Origin: Paracoccaceae bacterium
Lineage (GTDB): Bacteria > Pseudomonadota > Alphaproteobacteria > Rhodobacterales > Rhodobacteraceae
Direction: 5' to 3'
Assembly (NCBI GenBank): GCA_024742575.1
Contig: JANSYF010000021.1
Span: 1 to 46,232, forward strand
Length of the DNA: 46,232 nt
Shown here: piece after piece, positions 40,332-46,232 of the stretch
Numbering within the stretch: position 1 is the stretch's first letter
Layout: every line of letters starts with the position of its first letter
Made by a program: the position numbers and the translations under genes
Notes under the pieces: model-generated
Databases searched by the model: none
What the model saw: only the letters and a program-made list of their open reading frames with translations
What the model was told of the DNA's origin: nothing

Positions 40332-41354
40332 ATGTCAGACCTGCGCACAGTGCCAACTTTGGACGACGTGGCACGTGCCGCTGGCGTTTCGACGGCGACG
40401 GTCTCGCGGTGTCTGAATTCACCAGAACGGGTGGTCGAACAAACACGTAAACGGGTGATGGCTGCCGTTGAAGCCCTTGGTTACACTCCGAATTTTGGTG
40501 CGCGTGTAATGGCTGCAAAGCGCACCTTCACCATCGGTGCAATCATCCCGACGATGGAGAACGCGATCTTCGCAAGGGGGTTGCAGGCGTTTCAGGAAGA
40601 ACTGCATACGCGGGGGTACACGTTGCTGGTTGCAAGCTCTGCCTATCAGCCGAAAATCGAAGAAGAGCAAATCCGCTCTTTGGTTGCGCGGGGGGCAGAT
40701 GGCTTGCTTTTGATCGGCCATGACCGTGATCCGAGTGTGTACCAGTACCTCAAAGCCCGTTCGATACCGGTTCTTTCGGCTTGGGTTTATCTTCCCGAAA
40801 GTGGTCAGCCAACGGTAGGGTTCGACAATCGTCAGTCGATGCGGGCACTTGCGCAGCAGGTGATTGACTTTGGCCATCAAAAGATTGCGGTGATCTCGGG
40901 CATCACCAAAGGCAATGACCGCGCGGCTGCGCGTCTGGCTGGTTTGCGCGATGCGTTGGCGGCAAACGGTCTTGATCCCAAAACCATGCCGGTTGTCGAA
41001 ACGCCCTACGAGATCGAAAATGGCGCAGTTGCTTTCCAGACTTTGATGTGTGCCGAGAACCGTCCGACTGTCGTGATGTGCGGCAACGACGTTTTGGCGG
41101 TTGGCGCGCTGCGCGGAGCGCGCGACATGGGACTGTCTGTGCCCGAGGATGTATCGATCACCGGGTTCGATGACATCGAACTTGCGCGGATCGTCACGCC
41201 GCAGATTACCACCGTGCATGTCCCGCACCGCGAGATGGGTCGCAAAGCCGCTATCGCCCTGATTGATATGGTGGAAAAGCGCGGGACAGGCGACACGATC
41301 GAGTTGAAAAGCACGGTGCAGCTCCGCGACTCCCTGCGTGATCTGACCCGCTGA
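40332..41354 (+). CDS. hpsR: LacI-family regulator of DHPS catabolism
   Basis: A 340-residue LacI/GalR repressor. The N-terminal HTH and hinge (PTLDDVARAAGVSTATVSRCLNSPERVVEQTRKRV, about 8-42) is canonical, and the periplasmic-binding-like core ends with ITGFDDIELARIVTPQITTVHVP. ATG 40332 follows GGGAAAGGAGACCG. It diverges from the TRAP-HpsNOP operon across a 142-base gap with two palindromic AGCGCT-core operators. The Cupriavidus cluster likewise has a LacI-type HpsR. The inducer is expected to be DHPS or sulfolactate, by analogy only. The cobyric acid synthase gene follows after 68 bases on the same strand. Confidence 0.82.
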   Translation: MSDLRTVPTLDDVARAAGVSTATVSRCLNSPERVVEQTRKRVMAAVEALGYTPNFGARVMAAKRTFTIGAIIPTMENAIFARGLQAFQEELHTRGYTLLVASSAYQPKIEEEQIRSLVARGADGLLLIGHDRDPSVYQYLKARSIPVLSAWVYLPESGQPTVGFDNRQSMRALAQQVIDFGHQKIAVISGITKGNDRAAARLAGLRDALAANGLDPKTMPVVETPYEIENGAVAFQTLMCAENRPTVVMCGNDVLAVGALRGARDMGLSVPEDVSITGFDDIELARIVTPQITTVHVPHREMGRKAAIALIDMVEKRGTGDTIELKSTVQLRDSLRDLTR

Positions 41355-41422
41355 TCCGACCCATCGACAAGCCGTGCGCGGCACAGTACGTCGTTGCGGT
41401 GTCACAGGAGTAGGGCTGCGGA

Positions 41423-42910
41423 ATGGCATCCACAAAAAACACGTCAGGGCAAACCCGCGCGCTGATGATCCAAGGCACAGGGTCGAATGTCGGCAAGTCG
41501 ATGCTGGTGGCGGGTCTGTGTCGCGCGGCACATCTGCGCGGGCTGTCTGTCGCGCCGTTCAAGCCGCAGAACATGTCGAACAACGCCGCTGTGACATCCG
41601 ATGGGGGCGAGATTGGCCGTGCGCAAGCGTTGCAGGCCATCGCATGTGGGCGCGAGTTGTCGGTGCATATGAATCCTGTGCTGCTGAAACCCGAAAGCGA
41701 CCGGGGATCGCAGGTCATCGTGCAGGGGCAGGTGCGCGGCTGGCTTGAAGCGCGCCGCTTTCGCGAGGACCGGGGCGTTTTGCTGGACGTTGTTCTGGAC
41801 AGCTTTCACACTCTGGCGCAGACCGCCAATCTGATCATCGTCGAAGGCGCGGGCAGCCCGGCCGAGGTCAACCTGCGGCGCGGTGATATTGCCAATATGG
41901 GCTTTGCCTGCGCGGCGGATGTGCCTGTCATCCTTGCCGGGGACATCGACCGGGGCGGGGTGATTGCGCAGATTGTCGGAACGCGCACAGTCATGACGGA
42001 CGAAGACGTCGCGCAGGTTAGCGGATTTCTGGTCAACAAGTTTCGTGGAGATGTGACGCTGTTCGAAGACGGCTACCGTGCCATCGAAGACCATACCGGC
42101 TGGACTGGCTATGGCGTCTTGCCCTGGTTCGACGCGGCGCATCTGCTGCCCGCCGAGGATGCTGTGGAACTGTCAGAGGCAAGCGGCGGGCAGGGGTTCC
42201 ATATCGCCTGTCCAATGCTGTCGCGGATCGCCAATTTCGACGATCTTGACCCGCTCAAGGCGGAGCCGAATATCCGATTGACGATGGTGCCACCGGGCCA
42301 AGCTTTGCCGGGTGATGCTGATTTGATCGTGCTGCCCGGCACCAAATCCACCCGGGCCGATCTGGCCTTCTTGCGGGCGCAGGGCTGGGACATCGACATT
42401 CAGGCGCATCTGCGGCGCGGTGGGCGGGTGCTGGGAATTTGCGGCGGATACCAGATGCTTGGGGCGCAGATCGAAGATTTTGAAGGGCTTGAAGGTGATG
42501 CAGGAACAACGCCCGGGTTGGGGTTGTTGGACGTGACGACCACCATGCAACCACGCAAGACGCTGACCCGTGTGGACGCGGTGCACTTGCCGACGGGGGC
42601 GGGATTTGACGGCTATGAGATCCATATCGGCCAGACAAGCGGTCCCGACAGCGCCAGACCGTTTGCGCGGATCGGCGACGCACCAGATGGGGCGATTTCC
42701 GGCAATGGCCGGGTGATGGGCACCTATCTGCATGGTCTTTTCGCCAATGGCGGGTTCCGTAAGGCGTTCCTGAGCCAGATGGGCCACAAGTCTGGCGGGG
42801 CGGATTACACACGCACTGTCGAGCGCACGCTCGACGAACTCGCCGCCCACATGGAAGCACACCTCGACATTGACGGTCTGTTGGCGGCTGCCCGACCGAT
42901 CCAAGTTTAA
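41423..42910 (+). CDS. cobQ: Cobyric acid synthase (glutamine-hydrolysing)
   Basis: Amidates four side chains of adenosyl-cobyrinic acid a,c-diamide during cobalamin synthesis. The 495-residue enzyme has the N-terminal ATP-binding domain ([21 protein letters not shown], about 15-35; [14 protein letters not shown] at 45-58) and a C-terminal type 1 glutamine amidotransferase domain with nucleophile C340 in [11 protein letters not shown] and a MGTYLHGLF histidine motif. ATG 41423 follows CAGGAGTAGGGCTGCGG. No other cobalamin gene or cobalamin riboswitch was seen around it. It may be read through from hpsR. The 3' end overlaps the convergent glpR by four bases. Confidence 0.93.
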   Translation: MASTKNTSGQTRALMIQGTGSNVGKSMLVAGLCRAAHLRGLSVAPFKPQNMSNNAAVTSDGGEIGRAQALQAIACGRELSVHMNPVLLKPESDRGSQVIVQGQVRGWLEARRFREDRGVLLDVVLDSFHTLAQTANLIIVEGAGSPAEVNLRRGDIANMGFACAADVPVILAGDIDRGGVIAQIVGTRTVMTDEDVAQVSGFLVNKFRGDVTLFEDGYRAIEDHTGWTGYGVLPWFDAAHLLPAEDAVELSEASGGQGFHIACPMLSRIANFDDLDPLKAEPNIRLTMVPPGQALPGDADLIVLPGTKSTRADLAFLRAQGWDIDIQAHLRRGGRVLGICGGYQMLGAQIEDFEGLEGDAGTTPGLGLLDVTTTMQPRKTLTRVDAVHLPTGAGFDGYEIHIGQTSGPDSARPFARIGDAPDGAISGNGRVMGTYLHGLFANGGFRKAFLSQMGHKSGGADYTRTVERTLDELAAHMEAHLDIDGLLAAARPIQV

Positions 42911-43671
42911 GGCCGCGCGACAACCACTTCGGTGTCCCAATCCGCGCATTTCTTCGGCAGATCGGCGGGCAGAGCTGCATCGGTGAACAGCGTGTCGATC
43001 TCGGACAGCGATGCAATGCGGGCAGGTGCGTTGCGTTTCAGCTTGGAAGTATCGGCCACCAGAAAGGTCTTGCGCGATTGCTGTAGGATGGCTTGGCTAA
43101 CGCTGACTTCTTGAATGTCGAAATCAAGCAGGTCGCCGTCCCGGTCCAGCGCTGAACAGCCGATGATCGCCAGATCAAACTTGAACTGAAGAATGGTCTC
43201 TGTCGCCAGTTTACCCACCAGCCCGCCATCGGCGCGGCGCAGGTTGCCGCCAGTCACCACCACTTCGCAATCCTGCATTTCAGCCAGGATATTCGCCACG
43301 TTCATATTGTTGGTAACCACCAGCAGGTTCTTGTGACTGCGCAATTCGCGGGCAACGGCCTCGGTGCTGGTGCCGATGTTCAGAAACAGCGAAATGTTGT
43401 TGGGAATGCGCTGGGCACAGGCCTTGGCCATGGCCGCCTTGGCCCTTGCGTTCAGGGTCTGGCGCTGTTCATAGCCGATATTGCTGGTGCTAGAGGGCAG
43501 CATTGCACCACCATGCACCCGTTCAAGCCTTCCATCCTCTGCCAGATCGGACAGATCGCGCCGGATTGTTTGCAGCGTCACGCCAAAATGCTGCGCCAAT
43601 CCTTCGACCGTGACCTTTCCCTCTTTGCGCGCGATGTCCAGAATATCACGGTGACGAAAGGCGTGGGACAT
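42907..43671 (-). CDS. glpR: DeoR-family repressor of glycerol genes
   Basis: A 254-residue DeoR/GlpR protein. The N-terminal HTH ([38 protein letters not shown]) and the HGGAM segment are typical, followed by the sugar-phosphate sensor domain with [16 protein letters not shown] and [17 protein letters not shown] 43671 opens the conserved region; a longer in-frame start at 43743 adds a nonconserved 24-residue head and is disfavoured. It diverges from glpD across a 241-base gap with a candidate operator near 43821. Glycerol 3-phosphate would be the inducer by analogy with GlpR. Confidence 0.87.
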   Translation of the reverse strand: MSHAFRHRDILDIARKEGKVTVEGLAQHFGVTLQTIRRDLSDLAEDGRLERVHGGAMLPSSTSNIGYEQRQTLNARAKAAMAKACAQRIPNNISLFLNIGTSTEAVARELRSHKNLLVVTNNMNVANILAEMQDCEVVVTGGNLRRADGGLVGKLATETILQFKFDLAIIGCSALDRDGDLLDFDIQEVSVSQAILQQSRKTFLVADTSKLKRNAPARIASLSEIDTLFTDAALPADLPKKCADWDTEVVVARP

Positions 43672-43820
43672 AGGGGTCTCGGTCTTGTCTGGTTTCGAAG
43701 TCGGGCTTGGACGATTCCGCGACGCCAGCTTTTCACTGCGCACGGTTTTCCAATCATAGTGGGCTTAGGTCTGGAATTCCTAATGTCAAATTTTGTTTCC
43801 TTTCAGAGGGATAGCAAAAA

Positions 43821-43836
43821 ACGAACATAAACGAAA
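43821..43836. promoter_or_regulatory. Candidate GlpR operator upstream of glpD
   Basis: ACGAACATAAACGAAA contains two ACGAA half-sites 10 bases apart, in direct orientation, within an A-rich stretch. DeoR/GlpR proteins recognise repeated half-sites of this look (GlpR sites contain TTCG/CGAA). It lies 77 bases before the glpD start and 150 bases from glpR. The rest of the gap holds nothing recognisable. Confidence 0.4.
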
Positions 43837-43912
43837 AAAATCGCCTTGCGTGAAACGGACTCAATCCTCATACATTGCACCTGACAAACGTGGCATTGGG
43901 AGGTGGCGCGCG

Positions 43913-45508
43913 GTGATCGACCAAAGCGGCGAGCCAACAGATCTGTTCATTATCGGTGGCGGTATCAACGGTTGCGGGATCGCACGTGATGCAGCGGGCC
44001 GTGGTCTGTCTGTGACGCTCGCAGAAATGAACGATCTGGCCTCCGCGACCTCGTCGGCTTCGACCAAACTGTTTCATGGCGGCTTGCGCTATCTTGAATA
44101 TTTTGAATTTCGTCTGGTGCGCGAAGCCCTTGTCGAACGCGAAGTGCTTCTTGGGGCGATGCCTCATATAAGTTGGCCGATGCGATTTATTCTACCTTAT
44201 CATGTGGATATGCGGTTTGAATCCGACACACCTACGTCGCGCCTGCTGAGTTTCATCATGCCGTGGATGAAAGGGCGTCGTCCAGCTTGGCTGATCCGCC
44301 TCGGACTTTTTCTATATGACAATCTGGGTGGCCGGAAAATTCTGCCCGGAACGAAGACCCTTGAATTGCACGGCGCTCCCGAGGGTGTGCCTTTGGAAGA
44401 TCGTTTTGCCAAGGCTTACGAATACTCCGATTGCTGGATTGAGGATTCCCGTCTGGTTATCCTGAACGCCCGCGATGCCGAGGCGCGCGGTGCCACCATT
44501 TTGCCGCGCAACAAGGTTCTGTCTGCTGCGCGTGAGGGAAATGTCTGGCGCATCGAAACGCAAAATACCGAAAATGGTGAAACCCGTACCCATTACGCGA
44601 AAATGCTGGTGAACGCGGGTGGGCCTTGGGTCGGCGACATCATCCAGACCAAGGTGCGGCTGAATTCTAAAGAGGGCGTCCGCCTTGTGCGTGGCTCGCA
44701 TATTGTGACGCGAAAGCTCTACGATCACGACAAGTGCTACTTCTTTCAGGGCACCGATGGCCGGATCATCTTTGCGATCCCTTACGAGACGGATTTTACC
44801 CTGATCGGCACCACCGACGCTGAACATGACGACCCTGCAAACAAACCGGTCTGCACGCCGGAAGAGCAGTCCTACCTGCTCAACTTTGCCAACCAGTATT
44901 TCAAGCAGGACCTGACAGACGCCGATGTGGTCTGGACCTATTCCGGCGTTCGCCCGCTCTATGATGACGGGGCCAGCAGCGCCACGGCTGCGACCCGCGA
45001 CTACACGCTTAAGGTCGATACCAATGGCGGCGCGCCGGTGTTGAACATCTTTGGCGGCAAGATCACCACCTATCGCCGCCTGGCCGAAAGCGCGCTTGAA
45101 AAGATTGCCGAGCAATTGCCGAACGTCAAAGGGCCTTGGACTGCAGGCGTCACGCTGCCTGGGGGGGGGTTCCCAGTCGACGGATTCGATGTGCAGGTGG
45201 CCAAACTTCAGGACACGTTCCCGTTCCTTGACGCCTTCTGGGCCCGCCGCCTTGTGCGTGCGTATGGGACAGAAGCGGTGTCGATCCTTGGGGTCGCCAA
45301 GGTGCCGACCGATTTGGGCCGTGATTTCGGCGCGACCCTGACTGAAGCCGAAGTGCATTGGTTGATGACACATGAATACGCGCACACCGCCGAAGACGTT
45401 GTGTGGCGCCGCAACAAGCTTGGTCTGCGACTGAGCGTTCAACAGATCAAGGACTTGGACACATGGATGACGGATCACCGTCAATCCCTGTCCAAGGCCG
45501 CAGAATAG
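43913..45508 (+). CDS. glpD: Aerobic glycerol-3-phosphate dehydrogenase
   Basis: A membrane-associated flavoenzyme that oxidises glycerol 3-phosphate to dihydroxyacetone phosphate and passes electrons to quinone. From GTG 43913 the protein is 531 residues and begins directly before the FAD motif DLFIIGGGINGCGIARDAAGRG (about 10-31). SSASTKLFHGGLRYLEYFEF, GGPWVGDI, VRLVRGSHIV and TYSGVRPLYDDG are diagnostic GlpD blocks, and the C-terminal helical cap ends the protein. GTG 43913 follows GGGAGG; upstream in-frame starts add nonconserved basic sequence. It is followed 10 bases later by glpS, giving the glpR-glpD-glpS order found in rhizobia and roseobacters. Confidence 0.93.
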   Translation: MIDQSGEPTDLFIIGGGINGCGIARDAAGRGLSVTLAEMNDLASATSSASTKLFHGGLRYLEYFEFRLVREALVEREVLLGAMPHISWPMRFILPYHVDMRFESDTPTSRLLSFIMPWMKGRRPAWLIRLGLFLYDNLGGRKILPGTKTLELHGAPEGVPLEDRFAKAYEYSDCWIEDSRLVILNARDAEARGATILPRNKVLSAAREGNVWRIETQNTENGETRTHYAKMLVNAGGPWVGDIIQTKVRLNSKEGVRLVRGSHIVTRKLYDHDKCYFFQGTDGRIIFAIPYETDFTLIGTTDAEHDDPANKPVCTPEEQSYLLNFANQYFKQDLTDADVVWTYSGVRPLYDDGASSATAATRDYTLKVDTNGGAPVLNIFGGKITTYRRLAESALEKIAEQLPNVKGPWTAGVTLPGGGFPVDGFDVQVAKLQDTFPFLDAFWARRLVRAYGTEAVSILGVAKVPTDLGRDFGATLTEAEVHWLMTHEYAHTAEDVVWRRNKLGLRLSVQQIKDLDTWMTDHRQSLSKAAE

Positions 45509-45518
45509 AGGGCTGGAC

Positions 45519-46232
45519 ATGACACTTGAACTGAAAGGCGTGTCCAAGGTGGTGGAGGGTCAGACCCATATCTACCCCACGGACCTGACGCTGGAGAAGG
45601 GCACGATGAACGTGCTGTTGGGGCCGACCCTGTCGGGTAAGACATCGCTGATGCGCCTGATGGCGGGTCTGGATGTGCCCGCAACCGGCCAGATCATCTG
45701 GCAGGGTAAGGATGTCACCGGTATGCGCGTGCAGGATCGCAAGGTCGCGATGGTCTACCAGCAGTTCATCAACTACCCGTCAATGACAGTCTATGACAAC
45801 ATAGCATCCCCGATGAAGCTGATGGGCGTCGACCGGGCCGAGATTGACCGCCGCGTGCGCGAAACCGCCGAGTTGATGAAGCTGACCCCGATGCTGGACC
45901 GCAAGCCGCTGGAACTCTCGGGCGGTCAGCAACAGCGCTGCGCTTTGGCACGGGCGCTGGTCAAAAACGCGGGGCTGGTGCTTCTGGACGAACCGCTTGC
46001 CAACCTCGACTATAAGCTGCGCGAAGAGCTTCGCATCGAGATCCCCAAGATTTTCGAAGAATCCGGCTCTATCTTTGTCTACGCCACAACTGAACCTGAA
46101 GAGGCGCTGCTTTTGGGCGGGAATACCGCCACCCTTTGGGAAGGCCGCGTCACGCAATTCGGTCTCACACCCGATGTTTACCGCCAGCCGGTCGATGCGA
46201 CCACGGCGCGGGTGTTCAGTGATCCGCCGATG
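45519..46232 (+). CDS. glpS: Glycerol ABC transporter ATPase GlpS (partial, runs off the window)
   Basis: The first 238 residues of a MalK/UgpC-like ATPase. Walker A GPTLSGKT lies at 35-42, the signature LSGGQQQRCALARA at 133-146 and Walker B VLLDEPLANLD at 154-164. The switch (H-loop) position reads VYATTEPEEA, with T191 where MalK-type proteins have histidine, so its ATP hydrolysis site may be degenerate. ATG 45519 lies 10 bases after glpD. In Rhizobium leguminosarum the glycerol importer has two ATPases, GlpS and GlpT, that would form a heterodimer, and this gene takes the glpS place. The following genes lie outside the window. The gene name is from order and similarity; a generic sugar ABC ATPase is the alternative. 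Confidence 0.8.
   Translation, partial: MTLELKGVSKVVEGQTHIYPTDLTLEKGTMNVLLGPTLSGKTSLMRLMAGLDVPATGQIIWQGKDVTGMRVQDRKVAMVYQQFINYPSMTVYDNIASPMKLMGVDRAEIDRRVRETAELMKLTPMLDRKPLELSGGQQQRCALARALVKNAGLVLLDEPLANLDYKLREELRIEIPKIFEESGSIFVYATTEPEEALLLGGNTATLWEGRVTQFGLTPDVYRQPVDATTARVFSDPPM

Noticed and set aside
41355..41422. Possible cobalamin riboswitch before cobQ
   Set aside because: The gap is only 68 bases, with no B12-box-like sequence; too short for the element.
44312..45547. Minus-strand open frame of about 411 codons opposite glpD
   Set aside because: glpD motifs are unambiguous on the plus strand; the antisense frame resembles no protein.
1..46232. CRISPR arrays, tRNA or rRNA genes, phage genes
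   Set aside because: No spaced repeats, cloverleaf-like or rRNA-like sequence, or phage structural genes were recognised on either strand.

Overview
The window is about 46 kb of GC-rich, tightly packed DNA from an alphaproteobacterium, most likely a marine Rhodobacterales/Roseobacter-group member. This rests on gene content: several TRAP transporters, an frc-type fructose ABC system with a ROK repressor, a dihydroxypropanesulfonate (DHPS) locus with a TRAP importer, and the start of a glpD-glpS glycerol operon. No rRNA, tRNA or CRISPR array was seen. The window reads as accessory catabolic modules, each with its own regulator.

1-1.9 kb: an IS3-type insertion sequence (163-1597) sits in the last codons of a coiled-coil gene, flanked by an unusually long 14-bp direct repeat. 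1.9-4.9 kb (minus): iclR, then a SBP56/methanethiol-oxidase gene, then a polytopic membrane protein. 5.0-7.9 kb (plus): an AraC regulator, an NmrA-like protein and two small membrane proteins. 8.1-9.6 kb: malonyl-CoA synthetase.

9.6-19.7 kb: a six-gene minus-strand operon (TAXI-type TRAP binding protein, fused TRAP permease, IclR, aldehyde dehydrogenase, aromatic FAD hydroxylase, coniferyl-alcohol-dehydrogenase-like SDR). It is divergent from a ThDP-dependent decarboxylase-like enzyme and a TSUP exporter. It looks like a peripheral pathway for an imported aromatic or 2-oxo acid.

19.7-26.8 kb (plus): GntR, a LigM-type tetrahydrofolate-dependent aryl O-demethylase, a DctPQM TRAP importer, a two-domain VOC extradiol dioxygenase and an arylamine N-acetyltransferase. 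This looks like a self-contained import, O-demethylation and ring-cleavage module, and it is the best candidate here for an undescribed system.

26.8-31.2 kb: frcR (minus) and frcBCA (plus), fructose uptake, with a palindromic operator and clear hairpins. 31.3-32.3 kb: an MscS channel. 32.3-41.4 kb: a DHPS cluster read leftward from a divergent promoter with two LacI-type operators. Its order is a small membrane protein, Tat-exported DctP, DctQ, DctM, HpsN, HpsO, HpsP, UspA and an FMN 2-hydroxyacid oxidase, with LacI-type HpsR facing right. No desulfonating enzyme is present in the window. 41.4-42.9 kb: cobyric acid synthase. 42.9-46.2 kb: glpR, glpD and the 5' part of glpS.

Functions come from reading motifs and recalling family sequences; no database search was run. 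Substrates of the two aromatic-looking modules are inferred.
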